A stretch of 64,000 nt of DNA from contig NC_045142.1 of NCBI RefSeq assembly GCF_008831285.2, positions 19,159,354 to 19,223,353 on the forward strand, read 5' to 3'. Numbering within the stretch: position 1 is the stretch's first letter; the number at the start of each line of letters is the position of its first letter. The stretch is from Nymphaea colorata. Its lineage: Eukaryota > Streptophyta > Magnoliopsida > Nymphaeales > Nymphaeaceae. Of the stretch, positions 43,901 to 58,153 are shown piece after piece. The notes under the pieces are model-generated. The model did not search any database and had not been told where the DNA came from. It worked only from the letters and a program-made list of their open reading frames with translations. Both the position numbers and the translations under genes were made by a program.

Positions 43901-46900
43901 CTTTGCTTATCGACAATTATGCAGGTAGGCCTGTGCTATTTATTTAACAACTATATTTATGTCTACGTTTGACATAGCTTATCTTTTGTGTACATGGGGG
44001 TAAACTTTTACTAAATTCATGTCTCTAATACGTAAGATTGTCACATAGGTTTAACCATGTTTCTGTTGTCTACCATAGGAAAAGATTTTTTTTTTTTTTG
44101 GTATACAAGCAGGAAGTCTTTATGAACATACTTTGCTAGCACCAAGAACTTTAGCCTTGGTGCTTTGGAGTTTGTGTTACATCTGATTTAGTAGATCATG
44201 GACCTGACAGCTCTGTCCTTTTCTTTCCATTTTTTAAAATCTTAAACCTTTTTGAAAACTAAACCAATGATTGGGTGGATCTTTTGCATGGGTGATGGAC
44301 CTCTGATGGCCCCATATGCACTTATGTTTCCTAACTTTCTTGCACCATTATCTGCCGATACCTCTTATTGAAGATGCTTGTTCATGCAATGTAACATCTT
44401 TTTGCATCTTTTACGTTGTCTCTTATAGTCAATCCACTGTTAGTGACTTAGTTCCTTCTCTTCATCTCATATTTAGCTACTAGCTTACTGCTGGTGCTTC
44501 ATCAGTTCTTCTGGTCTGTAGTAAGATGATTACATAATATGTCCTACACGTTCTTCCACGACTGCACTTAATGGCTTCCAAGCAATAAGAAGAGAACTGA
44601 TTTTCAGTTGTTTCAGCTTAGGTTTTTGAGCATGTTAGTAACCAGTTTTAAAAGTGTAGGTGTAACAAGACAATTTTTGAAAAATATAAACAAGGTATGA
44701 GCCTTGAGGCATTCAGAGATGCAGTTCTTGATTTCTCAAGTATGGTTTCAGGAAGAGTCACAAATGTCACTGATATTTCAAATATTGGGATAAAAAGCAC
44801 CAAAAATAAGTGAAATAAGGAAAGGGAAAGTATTGCAATGTTTTGAAATATTTGCCAAAATATAAATATTGAGAAAATATTGTATATTTTCCAAGAAATC
44901 ATTTTTTAATATATATTTTAAAATTGGTGGGCTGTAAATATCTGAATGACTATGTTAAAATTTTGTCAATGTTTTTATATGAAATTAATTTCAAAATTTT
45001 ATCTATTACTATATTTTAAAATTATGAATTACAGGAGAAAATCAATCTTTCTGATTAATAACTGAAAGAAACGTGGCCAATAAGATCCTGAAAAATTTTT
45101 GTCACTATTGTAAAGTAGGATACCAAAACTATAGCTTTTATCTGTAAGTTGTAAACACTTCAATATGTGCAATCTAACAAAAATAAGATTTGACTGTTGT
45201 TGGTGCATTTGATACCAATACTTTTAATCAGTTACCCTGAAAGTGTAAAGTTGATGGAATGTGGATATATTTGTATATGTATGTGCCTGGGTGCATGTAG
45301 GTGTGTGTTCTGCTGCCCAATAGTTCTGCCACCCAGATCGCTGTCTATCCAATTTTATCCAGTTTTTAATGTCAGATTTCACAAACCCAACCTGTCTGGA
45401 CAGATGCAGAATTATAGATTTAAAAAATCGTGAATTCAACGTCTAAATAAGATTTTATATGAATTTTAAACTAACATTCTTAGCTTTTTGGTCCATAAGC
45501 TCTGATCTGCACATCGTTTTCATGATTTTCTTTTTATTCCTATACTTTTTTTGATATTTCACATCCATTCATGTAATTATTTTAGAAAAATGCTCAAAGA
45601 CACCAGACTGGCAGAGACTCCAATAAAGGGATTCATTTTCCCTATTTGGATATCCAAACCAACACCCACTCACACATCTTCTTCCTTGTCAGATCCACAT
45701 TCAACATTTCCTGAAAATGTTGCCTGTATCCAAAGATTCCAGTCTGTGCCTATTGCACTCATTTCACATAGAATATGTGCTCCAAAAAAAATTTTGGCTA
45801 TCAATTGTACAAAATTTTGGATTTACTTTTTGTCCTTTCATTATTTTGTAACTCAATTTTTGAATGATTTAATTATGAAAATTCTAAAATTAGATGCTTG
45901 AACAATCTTATATCAATATGAGCTTGAAAAACTGCTATGAAATTATACTTTTTCCCACTAATATTATTTAATGTGAAATCAATAATTGCTACATTATTTT
46001 TACTTCTCACATTTTGTTTGTGTGTCACTTATTTTTTATTCTGAAATTTTTGTGAATAATCAATAGAGTTATAAAGATTACATATCATGTTCAGTTTAAG
46101 TACTCAGATTCTTATTCTAAGTTTGGTTTTACATTAAACCATTTCTTCTAAGGGGCTTAAATTTGAATGAAGAAGAAACTTAAATCTAACGATTGGTTGC
46201 TCTACAAAAGTAAATCACATTTTTGAGGTGTAAGCCTCTATAGAGAGGCTTAAGCCTTATGTAAAGGCATATGCCTTGAGACAAAGCAATGGATGAGGTG
46301 GAAGTAAATACCATGACCACTATGCAAGTTTGGAGATGCAATTGGAGACAAGCATCATTTAGTTCATATATGTAATCAATTCTTTACTTTTTCATGATAC
46401 CTATAAGAGAGCCATGGTGGGGCGTCTCTAGGATGTGGGAAAGCATAAATACATCCTTGATCCTCCTTCATCAGCTTGTTAATCAGCTTTCCCAAAATTT
46501 CTAGAGTGCTTTCCTTTTCCTATTTTTAACCTATCTTATCATGCTTTTGATTTTATCATGCTGTTGCATGATCCTTAAAGGGCTTATCCACTTGTAGTCT
46601 TTTAGTTTGTATTGGTAAATGTGCTTGGCCTTCTCCCTAGGCGATGTGAGCCTGGTCTAGGCCCGCTTCCAGGACCCTGGGGTGAAGCTTGGCCAAGTGT
46701 GGCTGGGCTGCCCTGCAGCCATGGTTGGGAGCGGCCACGCTTGGGCGAAAGACAACTTTGCTCAACCATGTTTTTGGCTGTTAGAAGAACTTTTATTTTA
46801 TAAGCTCACAACCCATATGATCCAAGTATGAGAGAGGGAGGTATGGCCCTTGGAAGTTGGTGGGCCAAGTGTCGAACAGATGGTGTGCACAGGGACAGGT

Positions 46901-49900
46901 TCTGGTCGATACACAGTCAGTTAGATTAAAAGGATAATAGCTCACTCGTCCAAACTCTAATCGAGTATGTAATGGCTTGTTGGAAAGATAATTTCAAGAG
47001 CTTTCCAACAAGTATAGGCACAGGTGGATCCAACATTGTTTGCTGGGGACAAACTGTTGAGGAAAATGACATCTCAATCTAGATTTCTGCAGAACAGAAC
47101 CTCAATGTCGGGAAAACATCTGTCTGTTGAATCAATGATAGCTCTCTTGTCCGGATTCCGATTGAGGTGAGTAATATCTTGTTGGAAAGATAATTTCAAG
47201 AGCTTTCCAATGAGAATAGGTTCAGGGAGATCTGACTCGTTTGCTTAGATCAATTTGTCAAGAAAGTGCAGCCTAGATCCTGTTTTCTACAAAACAGGAT
47301 CTGTAGGTCTTTCGATCGGCCAGATGTTGCTTTGATGGAGTAGATTGGGGCCTAGAATGCATGAGGGTGGAGTTGTCAGCAAAGTAGCCGTGCGGGGTCT
47401 CCTTTCTCGCTGGAGAGCTTCGCGTCTAGGGAAGAGTTGCGACAGTCGGACCTTGCTAGGCGATGGTGGACAGCCAGTGCATGGTTTGGGATTGAGGACA
47501 GATATAGAGAGTAAAACCATACCTTGGACAGCAGCAGCGGTCGTTGGATGGCGGCTGCCGGTTGGCGGTGGTGGTGGCACTTGAGTAGGATGCAAGAAAG
47601 GGAAGGGGGAAGAGAGAGAGAGAGAGAGACTCGCAACTAAATTTTCATTCTTCAAATTGCATAATCAACTAATGAACAATAGCATACTTAAATAGGTCCA
47701 GACATCCCTTACCTCGGTAAGGAAAAACTTCAAATTTGAATTTCCCTCCTAAAGAGGTTTCCTAATTCTAGATGGCTATAATTAAGGAGGGTTCTATTTC
47801 TGGAACCCACCCAAATCTGGCGTACATGGGAGAGAGGTCCACGTGGGCTGATGTGGTGTCCGGTTGGCACTGATGTGGCAGGGATGATGCAGGTGTAGTG
47901 CCCCTGATTTGGAAAGCGTGTCCAGCTTGCATACAGGTTGTTTGCATCCTGCATGGGTGGTGTTTGCTGGTGTGTGGACGGCGTAGACTGGTAGGTCGCT
48001 GGATGGGGTGGAGCACCAGAGAAGGAAACTGCGGCTTGGCCGCATGGGGGTCTGAGGCGCCAGCGTGTATGCATGTGGGTCCGATTCTAAGTGTGTGGAA
48101 GGCTGCCTCATGCTAAATGGATGGTGCTCACGCCTGAATCGGGTGCAATGCTGGATGTGGTTCAGCTTGATCGGGCTTGAGCTAAGTGTGCTGGCATGTG
48201 GACGGCGCAAATTGGCAGGTGGCTGGATGAGGTGGAGCACCAGAAAAAGGAGACCACGGGCTGGCTGCATGGGGGTCTGAGGCGGCAGCGTGTATGCATG
48301 TGGGTCCGATTCTAAGTGCATGGAAGGCTGCCTCATGCTAAATAGACAGTGCTTGTGCCTAAGTCGGGTGCACTGCTGGATGTGGTTCAGCTTGAGCGGG
48401 CTTGAGCCGAGTGTGCTTTCTCAGGTTTGACCCAAACTCCTCCTAAAAGATCTGTTGAGTTAGCCTAGCCTCGGTAGGTGCTGCGGCTAGGATAGCCTCC
48501 TCTTGAGGTGCAACAAGATGTGCCAGGTGAAGTGTGGAAACTGAGAAACGTGAAGCGCGTTGCCCCTTACTGAGGTCTGCATGGGTACGGTAAAGAGGGT
48601 TGGGAGCATTGTCACATATATCGTGTACGGGTATTATATGACGAGGAATTTCTCAGGTATAATACGACAAAGTTGTATATCTAGAGAATATCCCAGGAAA
48701 ATCTCCGCAAGTTTTTAAAAAAATTTAAAACATTTAATAAATCCTCAAAATTGTAAAAAAATAAAAAATCATAAAAAATACGAAAAAGCATGAATAAGAC
48801 GGGTTTTTTGTGACAATGGTTGGGAGGCAGCAAAGTGTGGGTCATGCTCTAGGTGGCTAGGGCCTAGGTGGACTGCGTCTTCTGGGCCTAGCTCTCGTGT
48901 GGTAGTCGGTCGGTTGAGTTGGGGTGGCCAAGGATCAAGCAGGGCTTGCTTTCTGTGTTAGCCTCCTTTGGAGTTGCTGGATCTGGAAATATGAGCTCTT
49001 CATAGGCATAAGCCAGCATTTACCGAGCTTGGCTGAGTTGCGGCCAAGCCAAGGGGCGATGTAATGGATGCGGCCCAAGGCAGGTCCGCATCACTAGAGC
49101 TGCCTGTTTGAACCATTTACTGCATTTTAACTGATTAGAAAAAGTTCAAGAAGCCTTGTTTGGCCTTTAGAATAGCTGAAATAAGCTTACAACTGCATCC
49201 TTGGTTAGGGAGTGCCAGTGACACCTCTTCACTGTTGGGCATAATATATTTAAACTTTAAAGATTTTTTTTTTTTTTTTTGACTTCTCATCCTCTGTATC
49301 AATCTCATTCGGAAACTAAATGATGGATAGACCTTGAAACCAAGCATACCTAGTTTAAGTTGAGACTTTCTACCATGACCAGGGTTACCAAAATCACCCA
49401 TGGGGAGTGCAAAGTGTGCTTTGGAGATGAAGAAGAAAGCACTTTTGAAGCTTAGTATTTAGTAGGAAGCATCCTTTTAGAAAAGGAAGCGAGCTTTCTG
49501 CGCTTCTGTTTAAAGGAAGCATACTTTTGAAAAGGAAGCAAGCTTTCTATTATAATGGAAGTGAGTTTCCCTTTTAAAGGAATGACACTACCAAATTGGA
49601 ATTGAGATTCATGTGGTAGGGAATTGTGGATGCTAGTGGATTCCAGTATCTTATAACAATTATTTTCTTTCATCATTACCAAACTTAAAAAGTGTAATTT
49701 AAAGATAAACACGTTTAATATTTTTAAGGTACCAAGGACAGAAAAGGGCCTTTAGTTTGAGCTGAATTTCTTTGTTAGTAAGAAAAATTATATTTTTTGG
49801 TCTTCTAATCACTTCTTTGCGCTGCTCCACTTTGATTCACTTCTTTGATTCTTGGTCTGCTTCTAGTTCATTCATCGATTCCCACATTTTAAAATTTTTA

Positions 49901-50067
49901 AGGGCTTTGGTTCCTACTTCTGCTTCCGAATTGCTCCTTGCTCTTTCTCCTGCAGTTGGTAACTCTGACATGACTGCCATGCAAGTTCAGAGATGCAACT
50001 GGGTAAGATTTTATGTGCATCTGAAGATGCCATCCATGCCTTGCTTTTTCATGACATTTGACTCTTG

Positions 50068-50106
<39 letters not shown>

Positions 50107-53100
50107 TCTTAAGTGCCTTTACATACCTCATACCTGTGCCCAAGCATGGCTTGACTGTCTTTTTGAAAAGTGTATCAGTTGTGTAAAGGGTATACACACA
50201 CCCTCTTGCATCAACTGGTTAATCAAGTCCTCAAAATTTGTGGGTTGCAATGTTTCTTATGTTATCATGCTGTTGCTGTTGGTTTCTAAACTTGTAATTT
50301 TCTACTTTCTGTACTTGTCAACTTACTTGGCCCTCTCCAAAGGCTGCCTATTGGACTATGTACTACATCATGATTGACTGGGAAAAGTTCAAAAAGCCTT
50401 ATTGGCTTGAGAGTGGCTGAAATAAATTTATATCCATCCCTGGTTAGGAGAGCGCCGTCAACATCTTCTTACTGTTAGGCTTTACACAATTAAAACAAAA
50501 AATCTCTGAGCTTCTATCCTGGTTGAATCCAAGTATGGTTAGCTTTAATTCCAGAGTTTTGGTTTTCTCCCTTATATCAAACAGTACCTGAAGCAAATGG
50601 AGCTTGCCATGTAGCATCAGTTTAAGGTCTTTGCGGTCATGCACAATAAGGAAATGTTGTCTTTTGCCTCAAAAACCAGTATATAGTAACACCTTTGAAC
50701 ATCGTTGTTACTTCCTGAATTTCTTGGAACAAGTTTATTACCTGGGCAGCTGTCTCTTCTGTAAAGTTCTGTCGTATCCTACCTTAATTCTTCTATCTCA
50801 CTTTAAAATACTTTCTTTCATTGTCCCATTTGTGCAACTATATAATGCAGAACAAACTACTTGGAGTTTCACATTCAGCATACCTGGAATATGATATGTG
50901 AGTAAAACAAAAAATTTGTATATATGAACCTGTACTTCTTTAGAGCCTACTCTGCCTCTTGAATGATTACGATAAGAATGTCAATCTTTACTCGCAGTAG
51001 CAGAAATTGTAGTGAAAGGAATTGGAGTTACTTAAAAAGATTTTTCATATTCATAGCATATCATGGAACTTGCTCAAAACATGCCTGAGTTGGAACTTTC
51101 TCCAAATGTTATTCCATTTGTATAGGTTAGAGTCCTTATTTACCTTTTGTTTTAGAGATTATCAAATGAGGAAACTGTCTAGCAAGTTCATTGTAATCAG
51201 AATTAAGATATTTACTAGAATTCTTTTTTGATGGTTACCTAATCGACTCTATGAATCAGGAGGCATATAGGTTATTGTTAATTCACTAATGGTTTTGTTG
51301 ATGTGAAAAATTATTTCATTCCTTACTTCCTGTTTCCTTTTTTAATTATAGCAAATAACTAAAACTGATCGAATTTTGGCTGAAATGCAGATATGAAGAG
51401 TCAGAGAGAGATTATAATAAATATCTAACTGAAAAATCTGGAAGTGCCACTGTGGAGAAGGAGCTGTCCCAGTTGGTACAGACCAAAAATGCTTTTGATA
51501 AAGCCTGGAGTCTTTTTGAAGCAGGGGATTTCTCAAAATCGCTGGAATACCTTGATAAAGTTGTCCTTGTTTTTTCACATGAATGCTCCAAGGTATCTAA
51601 CTTTTCACTGTCAATGGGTTGAAGTTGCTTTTGTACTATGCCAATTTGTAGGTGGTTCTCTTTTTATTCTAACTTGTTGGGCAATTCAATGCTAACAAAT
51701 CCGTTGCTGTTTCATCATGGATCTGCATCAAAAATGCAATCCGTACCTGAGTGTATGAAGTATGACTATTGTTATTTTTCAGGCTAAACTTCTTAAAGTG
51801 AGATTACTCATAGCTCTTAAAGATTACTCATCTGCAATTGCTGAAAGTGGATACATACTGAAAGCAGACGAAAATAATTTGGAGGCTTTACTACTCCGTG
51901 GACAAGCCTACTATTACCTAGCTGATCACGATGTTGCTCTAAGGTTTGCTATGTTGCTTTCCTGGAAATTTGTCTTCTATATCTGCACTGCTGAATCCAG
52001 ATTATTTTGGTGATATCCTGAAACATCTGTTGCTTTGCTTTCTACAATTTCCAAATGGAGAATTATGCTTTTCAGTTCAAGCATGTGCTTTTATTGTTAG
52101 TTCACAATTATGGTCGCTTCAAAAAAGTGTCTGAATCATAGTTATAAATGTTTTCAGATATTTACTGGCAAGTTTTTTCATGGATATAATTGGGAAGATT
52201 TGTTTTTCTTGGGAAAATTTCTAGAATTTAAAAAATTAAAAACTATACAAAATACTAAAAACATTGTGAAATTATGATTTCGCTGCTAATTTTCTTAGAA
52301 AACATTGATAAAAATCAAAATAGTTATTGGAATTTTAAAGCAAAGGTAAAACTTACAATGTATTTAAAATATATTCATTTTAAATCTCGTGATATTTTCA
52401 ACAGTTGAAATTGGATTTTCTGGTATTGCAATAGATTCCCTCTTCTTTCTTGTTCTATACTTTTTGGTGATACTATCGTGATGTTGATCTTAAATGCATG
52501 GATCTCAAAATCTGAGTCCTTGAGAGTCTAAGATCACATTAGAATGGAGCTAATGGAAGCACCTTCTGAAAGAGAAAAGCATGCTTTCTGTCACTTGATG
52601 TGGGTCCATAATTTCTGATTCAAGCCTACAGATTTTTCTGCTGTTTATAATATTACTTCAGCCTTTATTATTAACAATGAAAATGTGTATTTGACAGGCA
52701 CTACCAAAAAGGTCTGCGGCTTGATCCAGAGCACAATGAGCTGAAAAAGGCATATTTTCGCTTGAAAAATCTGCTAAAGAAGACAAAGAGTGTAAGATCT
52801 ACATTTTTTCATATTAAATATGAAAATAGAAAATATGTTTTCTGATCATAGTTTTTCTGTCTCTTATCGCGTTTATCTGCTTATAGGCTGAAGATAATGT
52901 GGAGAAGGGTAAGTTTCGGGTGGCAGTGGAAGAATTTAAAGCAGCTCTTGCATTGGATTCCGATCATGCTGCACATAATGTGCACCTTCAACTTGGTTTG
53001 TGTAAGGTTTTAGTGAAGCTTGGAAGGGGCAAGGATGCTTTAGCTAGTTGCAATGCAGCGCTTGAAATAGACGAGGAGCTTATTGAAGCTTTAGTGCAGG

Positions 53101-55907
53101 TTTTGGACGCTTCCTGCTTAAAATCTTGCTGGTGCAAAATTCTGCACATGGGTCAATCTATTTGCATGTGATGCATATATTGTCTACATAAAACAGTAGC
53201 TTTTTGGACACCTGTTATTTCTTTTGTTATTATGTTGTTTGATAATCGTCAAATGTTCAACATACGTCATGCATCATGGATTTACATTGTACAGAAGTAC
53301 GGAAAGTAAGTTATTATTCAAACATGTGAAAGTCTGCACTTACCAAAAGCTGGAAAAATTAGCAGAGAATGACAGGTGGACGGTCTTTGTAGAAGCCATA
53401 AGAAATTTCATACTTGTGGGTCTAAGTGGTGTTGCTTGACTGAAGAAAATACAACAGTTTCTACTTGAAAGAAATCAAGTGTCATGTTACAATTGTAAAA
53501 AGGAAGGTTAATGTTTTCCATAGGAGCTGCCACTTAGTTCTGTAAATTCGTCTAATTTTTTCTTGAGCCATCTGAGATTCTAACGTTATTTCTTATATAG
53601 TCTTGTCGCAGTCTTCATGACAGTAAATTAGGGTATGGATATTTGTGAGGTGCATAAGCTGTTCTCTAAGTCTAAACTTCTGAAAACCTCCAAATTTGCT
53701 GTAGGAGATTTAAGAGACTAAGACCATCTCTAAGTTCGGGATGCACAACAGGCTACTTATTGCTAATGCATATAAATAAATCAGATGCAGTTTTGATATT
53801 TCTTACATCTTAATTTACGAGTTCTGTTTTATTTTCTTCTACTGTAATTTATTCCTTGTTGTGCATACTTAGAGAGGTGAAGCCAAACTTTTGACGGAGG
53901 ATTGGGAGGGTGCAGTTGATGACTTGAAAATAGCAGCTCAGAAATCGCCACAGGTATGCATATATTTCTACAACTATATAATTATTGTGGTTACTTGCAG
54001 CCACTGCCTACTTTCCAGCCTTATATTCTGTGAGTAGAATTAACTGGGCCAGTTTTTTAACACATAATAGAGTTCTTTAATCCTAGTCTTTAAGGGAAGC
54101 ACCCTAAGAATGGCGTAATATTGCTTGCATATACTAATCTAGATGGCCAGATTCAGAATGCTACTGTAATGCTTTATCTTGAGGCAATAATAATATGATC
54201 TACTCGATGATGTGTTCCAGGAAAATAGCATTTAAGTTGTTAATGATGAAAATTTTGAATAATTTACTGTGTTAAAATGGTGAGCATCCTAACCCAAGAC
54301 TCCTTCATTCTTAATCCTAATGGTATCTTTTTCAGATATTTACCATATTTTTTTTGTAGGGCAGTTGAAAGCCTATTTTTGTAGTATATTTGAAATCTTT
54401 CTTTCCCCAGCTTCGTTCATTGTTGATCCAGAAACCTTTCACTTCTTCATGCCTTCCTTTCCATATTACGTTCTCATTTTTATATCATTATTCTTGAGAT
54501 TGGTTCTCACTCGTTCTGTGCATGTGTACTTTACAATTCTTCGCTAAACGGAAAGATAGTCTCACGGAGTAGTTGGGGGAGACATCTTTCTCCACTTTGA
54601 AACTTTGGGATCTACAATTTTATATGTACATGTAATTAGGTCATAATGAGAACTTTATTTCTTTGTGGAGCTTGAAATTTTTAGGATCCTCATAAACTGT
54701 CCAGATTGAAACCTTTTGGCTTTTCCCTTCCCTTTCCTTGATTAAGTTGGTAAGCTTCAGATGTGGTGTTCTATAATTTTTCTAGGATAAGCCAGCTTGT
54801 TTTTTCTTCATTAGAGATATTTGCAGAGCAGAAGTTCTTTTGCATTCTAATAATCCTTATATATTCAAACAATTGTTTCCTATTGCTTGTTTTAATTGCT
54901 TGTTTTACTTGCTTCGGCTGATTGTACCTATTTCTTTTACAATCTGTCTTTTGCCTCTTTCTTTGACCACCATTTTTCATGTTTTTGCCTATTTCCGTTG
55001 GATAAGTTTGTGTTCCTTGTGAAGCAAGTTCTCCGGGAGCTTTCAATGAATGTAACCCATAAATCCCCTTTGCAGTTGTGGAGAACATAGTTCCTTATTT
55101 TTTCATCGGCAGGAGGGGTCAGGCACATGCAAACCAATTGTAGAGAACATATTTCCCAAGATAAACAATTCTGCTCTTTAGTTGGTGCTTTCTAATCATG
55201 TTAACTAGTGATTTTTGGTCGTCCTATTTGAGACTGCAGTCGATTTTAATTTTGCTTCATACATGTTAAATTTTTGTTTTTATTTTTGTTTCCAGCATGT
55301 TGTGCACGTCATGGAAAGTGTTGCACCCTCCTTTTTGTGGGACAAGCCTGGGCACCGGGCCGGGCTGGCGGCAGGTACCCGGTACCCAGCCCGACCCGGG
55401 CCTGGGCCCGGGAAAAAGGGCACCTGGCTGGCCTGGGTGGGCTCGATAAGCCCGGGTGAGCCTAATAAATTTTTTTAATATATATATAATTATATATATA
55501 TAATTATAATATTTTATTGTGATTAATAATATTTATATATTATTGTATATTAAAAAATATATTTTTTAAATTTAATTGAGCTGGGTTCGGGCTCATGTTT
55601 TCATTGCCGGGCCAGGCCGGCTCGATGCCCAAGCTTACGAGTGTGGAACACTCTTTTTCCTTCTGCTTCTTACTGTTGCTGAGTTCATTTGGTGATGAGA
55701 AGAAAAAGAGAAAAGTGAAAGAAAAACTGGGTTTAGTTCGTTCTCTACATTTCTTTGTTTCATCCCTTTAAAAGCTTTACAGTTTGCACAAGAAAAGCTA
55801 TTTCTGCTCTTAGAATAAAAAAGACCAGCCTACTATGTCACGTAAGTGCAGGTAGTGCAGGTGTACCATATTTTACCGAAGAACTTGGTGTAAATGTGTG
55901 TGCGTGC

Positions 55908-55984
<77 letters not shown>

Positions 55985-56933
55985 GGGGGGACTGGATTTT
56001 CACCCCCTCTCTTCTCCCCTCTCATATATCTCTTTCTCTTTCTCCTCCCATACCCACGAGCACTCTCCTCCTCACTAACGCTTTGTTTGGATGGAGGGAA
56101 AGGGAAGGAAAGGGAGGGGTCGGAAAAAAGGAAAAGAAAGGGAGGGAAAGAGAATGAGAAAAGAAAGGAAAGGAAAAAAAAATGAAAAATGTGATTATAA
56201 AACTTGTTTCGATAGAAAGGAAGAAATTACTAAAATCATGTTTATTTAGACTACATAAAGGAAAGGATAGAATTTATATTCCTTTACAATAATACCCCTG
56301 CACTAGATGAGGAAGAGGGAGGAGGGGGCATCGCGAACGGTGGTAAAAAGATAGACAGAGAAGAGAAGAGAGATGAACCTGAAGAAGCTTCTTTGCTGCG
56401 ATGGTTTACCTGAACAATGGTAAAAAGAGACTCTGGATCAAAAAGGATGTTGCTATCATGTAAAACATTGTTCATGCATCCACAAAAAGAAAGAAAGGAC
56501 ATATACGGTAAAAAACGATAAGCCTTTCCTTTCCTTTCCAATGCCTCCAATTTTGAAGGTATTTGATTTGCATTAGATCATCCTTTTCATTTCCTCCCTT
56601 TCCGTTCCTTCTTTTGCAACAAATCAAGTTTTTTATTTTGCTTTCCTCTCCCTTCTTATTAATTAATCAATCAAACAAAGGATTTATTGTTCTTTTCTTT
56701 CCTTTTTTTCCCTTTCTCTCCATCCAAACAAGGTGTAAGGAAGTAGGTAGGAGGAGAGAGAGACTTAGAGAATTGAAAGAATCCCACCCCAAATTAGGTA
56801 TGGAGGAATCTATATATATATATATATATATATATAGTGAATGAATGATAACTCTAGCTGTCCAGAGCTACGTCACATAGGTGTGGGATGCGGCTAGTTC
56901 CAAAAAAAAAAATTTGAGTGTGAGTGCGGCGAG

Positions 56934-56975
<42 letters not shown>

Positions 56976-58101
56976 GTTATATCTAAGTAATTTTTGTTTG
57001 TCTATATTTATATTTTTAAACTTTTTTTAATCACGGTTACCTTAATCTCATACAAAATCCAAAGTTTTATTAAATAAAATAAGGGGAGAGGGAGAGGAGG
57101 GAAAAAAGAAGAGGGAAAGATAGAAGAAGGAAAAAAATGAAAAAAATTAAGAGGAAAGAAGAACGGGTCGGTCAGCAACTGATTTGGTTTGACCGAGTCG
57201 GATGCCGTCTTGGGCCGCACCCGCACCCGCAAACATTGTGGGTGCGCCACCATAGTTGGCACACCTATGTGACTTAGATTCAGAGTCACTAGCCATCTGG
57301 CCAGCGCATGCATATGAAACAAATGGATGATTGAGAGAAAAACAAGGAGAAAAAGATGGACTAATATTAGATGATAAAAATGCCCATCACTTTTTTTTTT
57401 CCATTGTTTTCCTTTTAATCATTCATCATGATAGATCAGTCGGTCTTTGATTAGATGGCTGGGTGACTTTGATTAGATCAACAACCAATTTGGTTTGACC
57501 GAGTCGGATGCCGTGTTGGCCGCAACCGCAAGCAGTGTAGGTGCACCACCATAGTTGGCACACCTGTGTGACTTAGATCCAAAGTCACCCAGCAATCTAG
57601 CCAGGGCGTGTGCATGAACTAAATGGATGGTTGAGAGAAAAACAAGGGAAAAAAAGTTTGGACTAATATTAGATGATAAAAATGGCCATTACTTTTTTTT
57701 TTTTTCCTTGTTTTCCTTTTAATCATCCATCATGATAGATCAGTCGGTCTTTGATTAGATGGTTGGGTGACTTTGATTAGATCAGCAACCGATTTGGTTT
57801 GACCGAGTCGGATGCCGTGTTGGCCGCACCCGCAACCGGTGTGGGTGTACCACCATAGTTGGCACACCTGTGTGACTTAGATCCAAAGTCACCCAGCAAT
57901 CTAGCCAGGGTGTGCGTATGACACAAATGGATGGTTGAGAGAAAAAGAAGGAGAAACAGGTTTGGGCTAATATTAGATGATAAAAATACTCATTACCTTT
58001 TTTCTCCTTGTTTTCCTTCTAATCATCCATTATGATAGATCAGTTGGTCTTTGATTAAATGGCTGGGTGACTTTGAAATGCCATAGTCACCATTCAAATT
58101 T

Positions 58102-58153
<52 letters not shown>

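Larger units (their letters stand above)
46636..49090. mobile_element. GC-richer insertion in P58IPK intron 2, probable non-autonomous retroelement
   Basis: From gcttggccttctccctaggc (about 46624) to gcggcccaaggcaggtccgc (about 49070) base composition is far richer in GC than the rest of the intron, apart from an AT-rich patch at 48690-48800. No transposase or polyprotein is present. It contains two internal tandem arrays (202-bp and 225-bp units). The size of about 2.4 kb and lack of coding fit a TRIM/LARD-like or other non-autonomous element, but no LTR pair or target duplication was recognised. The minus-strand frame 47287-47655 (pyrimidine-rich, SLSLSSPF and so on) is compositional. Confidence 0.4.

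Noticed and set aside
47287-47655. 122-codon minus-strand frame with [12 protein letters not shown] and Pro runs
   Set aside because: It crosses a GA/CT tract and low-complexity sequence, has no family, and lies inside P58IPK intron 2.
55755-56185. Reading frames with long Ile-Tyr repeats
   Set aside because: They are translations of a (TA)n microsatellite and a purine-rich MITE interior inside an intron.
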